64,000 bases of DNA from Cervus elaphus (Eukaryota > Chordata > Mammalia > Artiodactyla > Cervidae): contig NC_057815.1 in NCBI RefSeq assembly GCF_910594005.1, forward strand, positions 82,507,552 through 82,571,551. The letters run 5' to 3'. Below the pieces are notes generated by a model that saw only the letters and a list, made by a program, of their open reading frames with translations, did not search any database and was not told the origin of the DNA. Position 1 is the first letter of the stretch; every line of letters begins with the position of its first letter. This document shows, in pieces, positions 1 through 11,240 of the stretch. A program made the translations under genes and the position numbers.

Positions 1-78
1 TTGTTTTTAAGATGGTTCCTGAAGAAGTCAGTGGAAATCTTCGGCTCAAGGAACTGTTATTACATGCATGATTTAAAG

Positions 79-448
79 CAGCTATCCCCGATCTTTTAGC
101 ACCAGGGATCATTGTCATGGAAGACAATTTTTCCATGAGCTACTGTTGTGTGTGTTGGGGGAAAGGGGATGGTTTTGGGATGATTCAAGTGCATTACATT
201 TATTATGTACTTTATTTGTTATTGTTACTGTGATATGTAAAGAAAGACTTACTCAACTCACCATAATGCAGAGTCAGTGGGAGCCCTGAGCTTGTTTTCC
301 TGCAACTAGACATCCCATCTCAGGGTGATGGGAGAGTGATGGGGAGTTTCTGTAGAGACAGATGAAGCTTTGCTCACTTGTCTGCTGCTCACCTCCCGCT
401 GTGCGGCCAGGTCCCTAACAGGTTACGGACCAGGGGTTGGGGTCCTCA
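79..448. mobile_element. Non-autonomous hAT-Charlie (MER1-like) DNA transposon
   Basis: The ends are eroded inverted repeats: the left begins with a degraded form of CAGTGGTCCCCAACC, and the right ends with the word GGTTGGGGT followed by CCTCA. Between them are words typical of MER1/Charlie3-type elements, such as GAAGACAATTTTTCCA and GATTCAAGTGCATTACATTTA. The 8 bases outside each end (ATTTAAAG and GTCTAAAG) agree at 6 of 8 positions, as expected of an old hAT target duplication. No transposase is present. The subfamily name is by eye. A second relative lies at 61082-61252. Confidence 0.6.
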
Positions 449-945
449 GTCTAAAGTACTTTCTGCATCCTGCCATGGCTGACATAATCTCCTCTTTGAA
501 TTTTTACCTTTTTTTCCTTACTCCTCCTGTCTCTAGAACATTTCAGTACATTACAACCTCAGCTTTTGTGTTTGTCTCCCCTGCCTCCAATATTTTTCCC
601 AAGTATTTTCATGTCTAATTTCTTGATTTAAATAATGTGTTTTCTCCAACGTTTTCTTTCTGTAGTGACCTTCCATAAGTAGCCCATTTTAAATGACACC
701 CCACTATTCTCTATTCTGATACTAAACTCTAGTTATCATTTAAAGTGCAGATTTTGAGGATAAAAGATTTATCTCTCTAGCATATCAATATATTCCTTGT
801 ACCTAGGAAATTGTCTGAAACAAAGTAGATGCTCAAAAATCTATATCACATAATCATATTTTCACAAATAATTTTTCAATATTGGAGCAATTAGGGATGG
901 ATACATCGTTTATCTATATATTTTTGTATATATGTATACATGCTT
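449..945. other. No gene; unrecognised AT-rich sequence
   Basis: The open frame over 370-618 lies partly in the hAT element and has no recognisable domain. Around 755-840 the words resemble the tail of an old MIR or L2 copy, too eroded to call. Nothing else is supported. Confidence 0.4.
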
Positions 946-1135
946 GCTGCTTGCTAAGTCGTTTTAGTCATGTTGACTCTTTGCAAACCTATGGACTGTA
1001 GCCTGCTAGGCTACTCTGTCCATGGGATTTCCCAGGCAAGAATACTGCAGTGGATAGCCATGCCCTCCTCCAGGGGATCTTCCCAACCCAGGGATCGAAC
1101 CTGTGTCTTTTATGTCTCCTATATTGGTATGCTTG
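946..1135 (-). mobile_element. Bov-tA SINE, minus strand, head missing
   Basis: Read on the minus strand it carries the Bov-tA body: GGGATCGAACC box B-like word, then the CCCACTGCAGTATTCTTGCC-like segment and the BovB-derived tail ending near AGAGTC. The tRNA-derived head with box A is missing or degraded beyond about 1135. Bov-tA is a ruminant SINE with a tRNA-related promoter and a BovB-derived 3' end, moved by BovB machinery. No clean target duplication is seen. Confidence 0.85.
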
Positions 1136-1159
1136 CATGTATTTATTTGCCACTGTGAA

Positions 1160-1670
1160 CTAAAATCTGGCTTGATATACACTATCAAAAAATTAAACAT
1201 TTATTTAGGTATAACCTATATATTGTAAAATGCTCCCAGTCTAAGTGAACTTTTTAATGAGCTCAAAATAATTCATATACTCATTTATCCATCACCATAA
1301 TCAATAAATAAGCTATTTTCATTACTTCATGATGCTCCCTTGAGACTCTTCCCAGGCATTCCCTACTCTATACCTGGTTTCACCCAACCGTTGATCTCTT
1401 GACTCTATGGATGATATTTTTCTTTTACAGAAAGTCATATAAATGGAATCATACAGTGTGCATTCTTCTAGGTCCAATTTCTTTCAATCAAGCCTAACAT
1501 TCTGGAAAACTATCCCCATTTTTGTGTATATGTAATCCATTACTTTGTACTGTTTAATAGTATTCCAGGGTGCCAGTATCCTACCTTTATTTACGCTTTC
1601 AATGATAAAGGACATGTACTTTGTTTCTGGTCCAAGGATATTATGAATAAAACTGCTTTGAATACTCATG
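1160..1670 (-). mobile_element. Ancient L1 LINE 3' region, minus strand
   Basis: The words AATTCATATACTCATTTATCC, ATAAATGGAATCATACAGTG and GAATAAAACTGCTTTGAA follow, in order, the minus-strand 3' part of old mammalian L1 elements. Divergence is high, so this is a pre-ruminant insertion. It is interrupted at 1681 by a Bov-tA and may continue for a short distance after 1909. No reading frame survives. Confidence 0.6.
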
Positions 1671-1680
1671 TATAAATCTT

Positions 1681-1899
1681 GGGCTTACCAGCTGGCTCAG
1701 TGGTAAAAAATCCACCTGCCAATGAAGGAGATGCAGGAGAGTATGGTTTGATCCCTGGGTCAGGAAGGTCTCCAGGAGGAGGAAATGGCAACCCACTGCA
1801 GTATTCTTGCCTGGAGAGTCTCATGGACAGAGGAGCCAGGCGAGTTGCAGTTCATGGGGTTGCAAAGAGTTGGACATGATTGAGCATGCACACATGACA
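1681..1899 (+). mobile_element. Bov-tA SINE, nearly full length
   Basis: It starts with the tRNA-derived head (GGGCTTACCAGCTGGCTCAG, box A side), then the box B-like TTTGATCCCTGG, then the body and the tail with GTTGGACATGATTGAGC. A 10-bp target duplication with one mismatch flanks it (TATAAATCTT at 1671-1680, TATAAATTTT at 1900-1909). It landed inside the old L1 to its left, so it is the younger of the two. Confidence 0.92.
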
Positions 1900-1909
1900 T
1901 ATAAATTTT

Positions 1910-2371
1910 ATACAGACATGGTTTTGCAGTTTGCATATTTCCAGTTAGTGGTTGCTGAGACAGTTAGAGGTGTGAGCACTTTATTGGGAAGTAGTACCTA
2001 TGAAAATATAAAGGGTTCTGCATATGGGGAGATTGTGGAGGGGGAAACTTTGGACTGCAGAAACTTTTAAAGAGGAAGTTAAACAAAACTGGGGAGGGTG
2101 GGCCTCAGACTAAAATATAGATCTGACACTATTTCAACTTACCCAATAGCAGTACTGGCTCAACAATTTTCTGTTAGTGAAGCCATGCTGTATCAAGTTA
2201 GATGTTCTGAAAAACAGGTGCCAAGATAGGATTAAATAAAAAAAAATGTATTAGATTGCCTGATTCAGGTGGCAAAATTCTTTTCACTTCTGCCTGGATC
2301 TTATGCAAAGTTCTTTCTTTGTGTTCCGGCACAAGCTGGAACAGAATGCCCAGATGTAGTGTTATATACAA
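1910..2371. other. No gene; unrecognised sequence
   Basis: Short stretch between two Bov-tA copies. The open frame over 1807-2070 begins inside the SINE and runs out into unrelated DNA, so it is not a gene. The purine-rich part at 2030-2105 matches nothing I recognise. Confidence 0.4.
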
Positions 2372-2555
2372 GGGCTTCCCCGATGGCTCAGTGGTAAAGA
2401 CTCTGCCTGCCTATGCTGGAGACCCCTGGATTGGGAAAATCCCCTGGAGAAAGAAACAGCCACCCACTCTAGTATTCTTCCTGGGAAATCCCATGGACAG
2501 GGGAGCCTGGGGGCCTACAGTCCATGGCCTGACAAGAGTCAACACACACACACAT
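2372..2555 (+). mobile_element. Bov-tA SINE with shortened tail
   Basis: The head GGGCTTCCCCGATGGCTCAG is intact and followed by a degraded box B and the BovB-derived body through CCATGGACAGGGGAGCCTG. The last part of the tail is replaced by a short CA repeat near 2540. The 130-residue open frame over 2256-2648 is a read-through of this SINE and its flanks. Confidence 0.9.
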
Positions 2556-2909
2556 GCTTATGGAATTTATGTGTGCATACCAAGGATTTTACTTCCCTTA
2601 TTGTGGCAAAGAACACATGATTCAGGATTTTTTTTTTTAAATTTATAGTGGATACTCTACAGTTGGACTCCTAAGACCTTTACTTATGTTTCAGGAGCCT
2701 AAATAATTATAGGATCCATTGCACTGTCTGTGGTCCATTTTTCTCACCAAAGCTGCTCATCCCGTCTAGTTATCAGGTGTCATTTACTTAACAGTTCAAT
2801 GTGACTTCCATATTTCTGCACTATGACAGAGCAGGAGAAATACATAGACCTGGAGCAAAATTCTGATGTCCCTGCTGTGCCAATACCAATTAAATAGTTT
2901 TTAGCATTT

Positions 2910-3670
2910 TCTTTTCATTTTAAACATTTATATTGTTATACTCTACATAATAAAATTGTCCCACTTAAAGCTTGGAGTTAAATAGATTTTACAAATGCAT
3001 ATGATCAGTTAACCATCACCACAAATGATATGTAACATTTCTGTAACCACAAAACATTTCCTAATTCCCTGTTCCAAATCCTTAAAAAAAATTTAGGAAA
3101 AAAAAGAGACTATGCACTGTTTTGTGTAATGTTTTTCCCACTTAGATTGATAAATGACTTTCAAATTCACACATCAATCATCTGTTCCTTTATAATGATG
3201 AGTAATGTTTCTTTCTGTGAATATCTTTCTATCTAAACGGAAACAGGATATTTCAGGTTTTGTTTTTTGTTTTTTTAGGCTGCTATAATTACTTTGGGCA
3301 ACTTTTATGTGTCTTTGTTTCTTTTGGATAAATAACAAAATTTTGCTGTAAGAAACTGATAGAAATTTTTTCAAAGCAATTATATTTTTTAATATTTGCA
3401 TGAACAATGTATAAGAGTTTCACTTGCTCCACATTTGATGTTATTATTGTATTTTTAAATTCATCCATCTGATATCCTGGGAGGTGTTTAGTAGTACCTC
3501 ATCATGGTTTTATTCACTTTTCTATCATAATAATAATATTGAACACTTTTTCTGTTGCTTATTGCCCATGCTTACACTGTCTTTTCTCAATGGACTATTT
3601 AAAATATTTGTCTATTTTTTTACTAGATTTTCCCCATCATTTTATTATTGAATTGTAAGACATTTTCATT
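2910..3670 (-). mobile_element. Ancient L1 LINE, 3' UTR and end of ORF2, minus strand
   Basis: In order, the plus strand shows degraded forms of old L1 words on the antisense strand: AACCATCACCACAAATGATA, GTAATGTTTTTCCCACTTAG, GTTTCACTTGCTCCACATTTG and CTAGATTTTCCCCATC. Many substitutions and indels leave no ORF. It is probably an L1M-age copy, with the subfamily not assigned. Confidence 0.65.
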
Positions 3671-5437
3671 ACCAACTATATTCACTTCCTCAGGAGAACA
3701 GAAGGCACTTGATAGATGATCAAGGAGATTTCAAGTGCAAAGGAAAAGTAAAAGTGTGCAATTCTAGAATTCATAATTATTCTGAAGGAGCTATAAGATT
3801 TTGAGTAGAATGACATAACACTTTATTTACTTCAGAGTTTTAATTTAGAAGGAAATCACATTAGGAAAGATATAGTAACAACAGTAGCATGCTCCACAAG
3901 CAGAATAGCAGAAGCAATGGAACTCAAATTCTTTCATTTTTTTTAAAGTTACTTCAGTTTTTGTTCAGATTACCACCTTATTTAATGCTTCTAAATAATA
4001 TTTTTTATATAATGACATATGGAGGAATCCTCTTCAGCTGTGTTTTATTTTTGTGTTCCCACTAATAAAAGCTATCACTTATTACTTTCTAATGCCAACT
4101 GTTTCTTAAGCCTGTACATTTTAACTTATTATAAATAACAAAAAGTGTTTTACTAATAGGTTTTTAATGAGAAGTAAATAATTACTGCATTAATATAAGC
4201 ACACTACTATTGATTTCTCAGGAACTTAATCCTCAACTTGCCTTGTAATCAAGTTATTGGATTGTAAATTATGTTTATTGGTTTTATTTTACATGCAAGC
4301 AATGATCTTATAAATACATTTAAGTTTACAATCATTGTTTACACTGCATAAATTGCTGTATTTTTTCCAATCTTTGGAAATTGATCCCCTAATTATGGGA
4401 TAATTACTATTCAGTGATAGAGTAATTATAGAGTAATTGCTAAGTCATTATTGAGTAATAACATTGTAACACCATGAAATTACAGGGTAGATAAATGCAT
4501 GCCGATTTTTACATACTAAAGCACAGTATAGAAAATCCAATAATTATATTTCATCGCATTCAAGGAACGCATACACTAAATCACACTAATCAGGTTTTAG
4601 TATTCATATATATTAGTGAAATTGCTTCAAAGCAAATCCTTTATTTTCTCATGAAGGCAAATAGCTTAATTTTTGTGGAAAAGTTAATAGTGGAGACAGA
4701 TTGTATAATAGGAGTTTATGTTTTCTCTTTAAATATCACTGTGCATATTACCTTTCATGTTTACGTGATCACAAATGGAATTTTGTAGGGGAAAAATACT
4801 ATTATTTTAAATGTAGCTATCCCACTGAATTGAGCAGAAACTGGAAAGAATTAGCTTCTATCATTCTAAATTTTTATACACTAAATTTACATTCACATTC
4901 CCCCTTAAATGAAACAAATAAACAAGCATGCTTTTGTGGGAGGAATAGATTCTGAAATTTCAATTGCATATTTTCATGGCTTCAGTGTCATGAAAGACAA
5001 AAAATTCTTGGGGAAATTATTCTAGATTAGAGAAGAATTAAATTCATGACAAGTAAAATTAATAAATGATTCTATCTTAAGTCATTTGTCATAAAATGTG
5101 ACAAGTATATGATATTATTAAGAGAATGAGAGAAATTAGAATTTGGGTTTTATATAGAGCAAAAGTATTGCATCCATGTTAAATTTGCTGATAATGTTCA
5201 TTATACTGTTTTATGTTGGCGGATACACTTGCTTGTTGATAATATATGCTTTGATATTAACCACTATGCACTCCCATTCCAGGAAAGATGTTTGTCTGTA
5301 CAGACATACACACACTCACATTCACACACATTTATGGACAGAAAGAGGGGGAAAAAAGAGCAAAAATAACAAAATCTTGACAAGAAAGAGATAAATATAT
5401 GAATGATAAATACATATATGCTCATTGTAGTATTCTT
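3671..5437. other. No gene; 1.8 kb of unrecognised AT-rich DNA
   Basis: Small open frames (for example 4495-4788 plus) show no domain, no start context and no codon bias that I can see. A short imperfect CA run lies near 5302-5332. There is no promoter, exon or RNA gene that I can support. Confidence 0.5.
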
Positions 5438-6066
5438 GCAGCTGTTTTATTGAATATAGTTGATTTACAATGTTGTCCTAATCTCTGCTGTATAGAGAAA
5501 TGACTCATAACACATATATACGTTCTTTTTAAAATATTCTTTTCTATTATGGTTTATCACACGATATTGAGTATTGTTCCCTGTGTTATACATTAGGACA
5601 TTGTTGTTTATCCATTCTAAATGTAATAGCTTGCATCCACCAACCCCAAACACCCTGTCCATCCCCTCCCTCTACGCCTTTCCCCTTGGCAACCACAAGA
5701 CTTTTCTCTATGTTAATGAGTTTGTTTCTTTCTGTAGATAGGTTCATTTAGACATATTTTAGATTCCACATGTAACTGATATCGTACAATAACTGTCTTT
5801 CTCTTTCTGACTTACTTCACTTACTATGATAACCTCTAGTTTCATCCATGTTACTGCCCAGAACATTATTTTGTTCTTTTCTTGGCTAAGTGGTATTCCA
5901 TTTTATATTTTGCACATCTTCTTTATCCATTCATCTGTCGGTGGACATGTAGGTTGTGCCCATGTCTTAACTATTGTGAACAGGGCTGCTTTAAGTATAG
6001 GGGTACATGTAACTTTTTGAATTATAGTTTTGTCTGGGTATATTCCCAACAGTGAGATTGCTATTT
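5438..6066 (-). mobile_element. L1 LINE 3' end, minus strand, 5' truncated
   Basis: On the minus strand this is the end of L1 ORF2 plus the 3' UTR. The plus strand shows GATTTACAATGTTGTCCTAA, CAACCTC-like words, TTCATCCATGTTACTGCCCA, TTTATCCATTCATCTGTC and CTGGGTATATTCCCAACAG in the usual antisense order. It is moderately diverged and its frames are broken. The start of the element at high coordinates stops abruptly near 6066, as in 5' truncation. Confidence 0.8.
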
Positions 6067-6157
6067 CCTAAAAGTAGCATGTCAGATTTATAATGTCTGT
6101 AAAAGTACGAGTCCCAGATTATAAAGAAATGTAGTACTTTTCAGTTAAATTAGCTCT

Positions 6158-7162
6158 CAGTTCAGTTCAGTTCAGTCACTCAGTCGTGTCTGACTCTTTG
6201 TCACCCCATGAACTGCAGCATGCCAGACCTCCCTGTCTATCACCAACTCCCGGAGTCCACCAAAACCCATGTCCATTGAGTCGGTGATGCCATCCAGTCA
6301 TCTCATCCTCTTTCGTCCCCTTCTCCACCTCCCCTCAAACTTTCCCAGCATCAGGGTCTTTTCAAATGAGTCAGCTCTTCGCATCAGGTGGCCAAAGTAT
6401 TGGAGTTTCAGCTTCAGCATCAGTTCTTCCAATGAACACCCAGGACTGATCTCCTTTAGGATGGACTGGTTGGATCTCCTTGCAGTCCAAGGGACTCTCA
6501 AGAGTCTTCTCCAACACCATAGTTCAAAACCATCAATTCTTCAGCACTCAGTTTTCTTTATAGTCCAACTCTCACACCCATACATGACCACTGGAAAAAC
6601 CATAGCCTTGACCAGACGGACCTTTGTTGGCAAAGTAATGTCTCTGCTTTTCAATATTCTGTCTAGGTTGGTCATAACTTTCCTTCCAAGGAGTAAGTGT
6701 CTTTTAATGTCATGGCTTCAATCACCATCTGCAGTGATTTTGGAGCCCAGAAAAATAAAGTCAACCACTGTTTCCACTGTTTCCACATCTGTTTGCCATA
6801 AAGTGGTGGGACCAGATGCCATGATCTTAGTTTTCTCAATGTTGAGCTTTAAGCCAACTTTTTCACTCTCCTCTTTAAGGTTCATCAAGAGGTTCTTTAG
6901 TTCTTCTTCACTTTCTGCCATAAGGGTGGTGTCATCTGCATATCTGAGGTTATTGATATTTCCCCCATCAATCTTGATTCCAGCTTGTGTTTCCTCCAGC
7001 CCAGCATTTCTCATGATGTCCTCTGCATATAAGTTAAATAAGCAGGGTGACAATATACAGCCTTGATGTACTCCTTTTCCTATTTGGAACCAGTCTTTTG
7101 TTCCATGTCCAATTCTAACTGTTGCTTCCTGACCTGCATACAGGTTTCTCAAGAGGCAGGTC
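6158..7162 (-). mobile_element. BovB (RTE) LINE, 5' truncated, with RT palm domain
   Basis: Read on the minus strand it holds the C-terminal half of the BovB ORF: RT palm and thumb, then the C-terminal region and the short 3' tail ending in repeated TGAACTGAAC-like units. The catalytic YADD is encoded at 6942-6931, and the HQGCILSPCLFNLYAE block lies about 30 residues earlier. The frame is open for 153 codons (7179-6718, the first few from flanking DNA) and then shifts. A 6-bp AGCTCT at 6152-6157 and 7163-7168 is a possible target duplication. BovB encodes an endonuclease and reverse transcriptase for target-primed insertion; this copy lacks the endonuclease and is dead. A 265-residue open frame on the opposite strand is its antisense shadow. 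Confidence 0.93.
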
Positions 7163-7168
7163 AGCTCT

Positions 7169-8266
7169 AGCAAAATCAAATTTTAAAGATCCAACTATAT
7201 TTTCCTCCTAATTCTCATGGTGTCATTCAAATCAAAGTCTGGTTTTTTAATAATTCCACATTTATTACATGATATATATGTTTATTTATTGTGGGAAAAT
7301 ATATAATATAAAGTTGACTCTCTATTGAGAAATAAATACTTTCAGAGCAAAATAAAAACTTGAGAAGAGTTTTGAAAAAACAGCATTTGACATGAAAATC
7401 ATTTATTGAAAAAATAACATTCACAATTTGATAATATAATCATAAGTATTACAGAGAGTTATCCAGCTTACCTCACATCAAATGTATTACATTGCAAGAT
7501 GAGAGATGCACTTGGTTATTATGTAAAAACTTCAAATTAAACTTAATTATAAATTATTATTGATGCTAATTTTACTGCTGTATCACTTAGTGATTATCTC
7601 GCTATCAAATGCACATCATTTCTATCACTTTTTTCAACTCATAATAAATGTTTTTAAAGAAAATAAGACAGTTTTTCAAAATAAAAATTCTCCATGTGAG
7701 ATAGAAATAATAAAATCTACTTTTTATTCTTTGAAGGCAAGTTCTTCACAATAAGTGTGATGTACTGAATATTTAGTAGTATTGTTAGTATTCTTATTTT
7801 AATGATTATAATATACACATTCAAAGTCATATGAGCTTATGATATTGATACTTTTTTGAAAATAAAATTAATTATTAAAATATTAACTATCTGAGTTCAA
7901 TTTCTTTTTTAAAATCTGTCATTTTTTTTCCTACACAGATGCAAAAAAAATTCTTATTTACTCCTCTTATATATCTAATGCATACTTAGCCCTTGTATTC
8001 TTCAACTCAGCAATAGTAAACTGGTATTTTAATTTATTATTTAAAATAGTTTAATTTAAATCACCTTTTTAGTATTGCAAAAGCTTTCAGAAATGTATTC
8101 TGTTTAACAGACTATATTGTTTTCCATTCAAACTTATGTTCATCTTCCACACATCACAGAGAAGGCTAGAAGGAATTTAATGTGTCGAATTCTGTGACTT
8201 CATCATCCCTGTGCTATTATAGAGCTGTTAAAATTCTTCCAGATGCTATATCTTCTTTTTATTTGT
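7169..8266. other. No gene; AT-rich, unrecognised
   Basis: I see only short chance open frames, with no repeat that I can name and no RNA gene. Confidence 0.45.
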
Positions 8267-8279
8267 GAGATATATGTAT

Positions 8280-8493
8280 GGTGGTGGTTTAGTTGCTAAG
8301 TTGTGTCTGACTCTTCCGATCCCATGGACTGTAGCCTGCCAGGCTCCTCTGTCCATGGGATTCTCCAGGCAAGCATACCAGAGTGGATTGCCATTTCCTT
8401 TTCCCGATGATCTTCCCGACCTGACCTAGGAATCGAGCCCGAGTCTCCTGCATTGCAGGCAGATGATTTACCAACTGAGCTATGAGGGAAGCC
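8280..8493 (-). mobile_element. Full-length Bov-tA SINE with perfect 13-bp target duplication
   Basis: The minus strand reads from the tRNA-derived head near 8493 to the BovB-like tail near 8280. GAGATATATGTAT occurs on both sides (8267-8279 and 8494-8506). This is the clearest SINE boundary in the first 10 kb, and the intact duplication suggests a fairly recent insertion. Confidence 0.95.
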
Positions 8494-8569
8494 GAGATAT
8501 ATGTATAGAGTTATTCAATTTTAAATTTAAACATTAACCAAAAATAGGCATTCTCTCTGTGTTTATATT

Positions 8570-8605
8570 CATATATATATATATACACACACACACATAC
8601 ATATG
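8570..8605. repeat. (AT)n/(AC)n compound microsatellite
   Basis: A run of AT units passes directly into AC units. It is likely length-polymorphic. Confidence 0.9.
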
Positions 8606-8999
8606 TATGCACACATATAAAATGCATTTTCCATATCCATAAATATTGGTGATGTTTTAGATAAGATATTAAATTTATGAAACTTTCAACTAGGGCAAAG
8701 TATATTTCAATAACGATTAAGAGAAAACTACCAACCTCATTATTACTAACACTTGCAACCAATCATGTGAAATGCTTGTTTGGATGTCATGTTTTTTCAA
8801 ATTTAAAAAATAAAGTCATTAAATTTGGAGAAAATTATGTCAGACATCTTTTGATCTTTCTTTGAAGATATAAAAGTTTTTCCTATCATAGAGAAAGAGG
8901 GTATAGCTCTGTCCTGTTCATATTTCTGCAGTCAGCAATGTACTAGGTACTAGATAGTACTGAATAAGCAAAAAACATACGACAAAATACTGCCCTGTA

Positions 9000-9136
9000 A
9001 GAAAGAGAATTCATTTGCAGAAGTAACCATAGGATATGCAGAAATACATAGAGAATGCGGAAATACCATAGAAAAAACATGTAAAACATGACACCGTTCT
9101 CTAAGAAATAGAATTAATTTGCAGAAATACCATGGA
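9000..9136. repeat. Diverged local duplication, about 102-bp spacing
   Basis: The block near 9000-9040 (AAGAAAGAGAATTCATTTGC and following) recurs at 9102-9140 as AAGAAATAGAATTAATTTGC, each followed by an AGAA...ACCAT...GGA stretch. The second also resembles the GCAGAAATAC words between them. It looks like an old tandem duplication and encodes nothing visible. Confidence 0.55.
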
Positions 9137-9249
9137 GACTGAATTGTAATTATAGGGTCTTTAGATGTTCATAAATGTTTAACTGATGATTTGTAACATT
9201 TTATCATTACCTTTTGAATTCCTAATAAATATTTATATAGTATCTATTT

Positions 9250-9380
9250 TATATTCCTCACTTTATGAATGTGGAATGGGACCCAATACCTTTCTACATC
9301 ACACAGCCAGTTATTAACTGGCTAAGATATGGCAAAAAGTTAGGACTCTTGAATCCTAGGAAGAATGCTTTCAGTTATAT
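9250..9380 (-). repeat. Possible MIR SINE remnant, minus strand
   Basis: TCACACAGCCAGTTATTAAC followed by GGACTCTTGAATCCTAGG resembles the antisense MIR core. It is strongly diverged and a borderline call. Confidence 0.35.
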
Positions 9381-9706
9381 AGCTCTGAGATATGATTTAG
9401 CATTAAAAATTAATTCTATCTTGTATATGCTTTTGTTTATGCTGTTTTTAATGTTCACAGCAGCAAATAAAAACTGACAAATTAATGGAATTCTGTTCTT
9501 TAGCATAGTTATATATTTGTTTAATAAAGCAAACCCTCTTTCTAGTATAAAAATTACCATTCTTATTAGAATTTTTAAATAATGAAAGTCTCTCTAACAG
9601 ATTAAGATATCCTAAAGGATGAAGACTGCATCCACTTCATTTTATCCTCAGCACATGGCACAAGGTAAAATATAAATGTTTGTTTAGCAACACTGTACCC
9701 TTGTCT

Positions 9707-10719
9707 GAGGGCAGGAGGAGAAGGGGACGACAGCGGGTGAGATGTTAGATGGCATCACCAACACACAATGGACATGGGTTTGGGGGGACTCCGGGAGTTG
9801 TTGATGGACAGGGAGGCCTGGCATGCTGCGGATCAGTTCAGTCGCTCAGTCATGTCCGACTCTTTGCGACCCCATGAACCGCAGCATGCCAGACCTCCCT
9901 GTCCATCACCAACTCCCGGAGTTTACCCAAACCCATGTCCATTGAGCCGGTGATGCCATCCAACCATCTCATCCTCTGTCCTCTGCTTCTCCTCCTGCCC
10001 CCAATCTTTCCCAGCATCAGGGTCTTCTCAAATGAGTCAGCTCTTCTCATCAGGTGGCGAAAATATTGGAGTTTCAGCTTCAACATCAGTCCTTCCAATG
10101 AACACCCAGGACTGATTTCCTTTAGGATGGATTGGTTGGATCTCCTTGCAGTCCAAGGGACTCTCAAGAGTCTTCTCCAACACCACAGTTCAAAAGCATC
10201 AATTCTTCGGCGCTCAGCTTTCGTTATAGCCCAACTCTCACATCCATACATGGTCACTGGAAAAAACATAGCCTTGACTAGACGGATGTTTGTTGGCAAA
10301 GTAATATCTCTGCTTTTTAATATGCTGTCTAGGTTGGTCATAATTTTCCTTCCAAGGAGTAAATGTCTTTTAATTTCATGACTGCAATCACCATCTGCAG
10401 TGATTTTGGAGCCCAGAAAAGTAGTCAGCCACTGTTTCTGCTGTTTTCCCATCTATTTGCCATGAAGTGATGGGACTGGATGCCATGATCTTAGTTTTCT
10501 GAATGTTGAGTTTTAAGCCAACTTTTTCACTATCCTCTTTCACTTTCATCAAGAGTCTCTTTAGTTCCTCTTTGCTTTCTGCCATAAGCGTGGTGTCATC
10601 TGCATATCTGAGGTTATTACTATTTCTCCTGGCAATCTTGATTCCAGCTTGTACTTCCTCCAGCCCGGCTCATGGGGTCCCAAAGAATCAGACATGACTG
10701 AGCAACTGAACTGAACTGA
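9707..10719 (+). mobile_element. BovB 3' end, plus strand, split by an inner BovB (outer element)
   Basis: Plus-strand BovB 3'-terminal sequence occupies 9707-9830 (GAGAAGGGGACGACAGCGGG onward) and resumes at 10669-10719 (CATGGGGTCCCAAAGAATC, then GAACTGAACTGAA). The whole is flanked by a perfect 10-bp target duplication ACCCTTGTCT at 9697-9706 and 10720-10729. The gap is filled by an antisense BovB, so this is the older, host element. Confidence 0.9.
9831..10668 (-). mobile_element. BovB LINE, 5' truncated, nested in the outer BovB
   Basis: On the minus strand it carries the RT palm (YADD encoded at 10606-10595), thumb and C-terminal region, down to the 3' tail at 9831. The 200-codon open frame over 10452-9850 ends in the usual BovB C terminus ([10 protein letters not shown]), and a second frame over 10585-10388 supplies the palm, so a frameshift lies near 10390-10450. 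The 5' end stops just past the RT palm. It sits antisense inside a BovB 3' end and is therefore the later insertion. Confidence 0.92.
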
Positions 10720-10729
10720 ACCCTTGTCT

Positions 10730-11124
10730 AAGATTGACTATGACATTCAAACACACAAAGTATTCATGTACTTTCCAATAGCTATAATTATTCTGACATG
10801 CTAAAAGAAAGTATGTTCACTTAGTTATTTACATAAAATATTTCTTCCTTGAATTAACAGAATAAATGCTAACTATGCTTTGCAATTGGTAACCCAGAAG
10901 GGTACTTTTATCAGTAGGTTAAAGAAGTATTGCATGATTGGCTTGAATTGTATGACTGCATCTGCTTCCTAATGAAATATATTTTGGATTTTTAGTAACT
11001 ATTATTCTTTGAATAAAAGATATATAGTTTTGCCCAAGAGCTCCATATCCATCATACATGTTACTGTGTCATATAAAGAATCAACCTTATCTTGATAACC
11101 ACCCTGATTTATTAATATATAAGG
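10730..11124. other. No gene; unrecognised AT-rich DNA
   Basis: No ORF, repeat or RNA signal that I can support. Confidence 0.4.
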
Positions 11125-11240
11125 CAGGAAAATAACAGGTCTTGGAGATCTGGACTCTAATTGTTGCTCTTGTTTTACTATCTACTAAATAACTTCATCT
11201 CTTTGAGAAACTGTTTCCATATAAAATGTAGAAAGTAAGC
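11125..11240 (+). repeat. MIR SINE remnant
   Basis: GGTCTTGGAGATCTGGACTC, then TAACTTCATCTCTTTGAGAA and CTGTTTCCATATAAAATG follow the MIR core order (tRNA-related body, then the 'tgagcctcagtttcc' region). It is heavily diverged, as expected for this old tRNA-derived SINE. Confidence 0.6.

Noticed and set aside
6269..7066. 265-codon plus-strand open frame as a gene
   Set aside because: It lies antisense to the BovB reverse transcriptase and recurs antisense to other BovB copies. No domain, promoter or exon structure supports a separate gene; kept only as a finding about recurring antisense frames.
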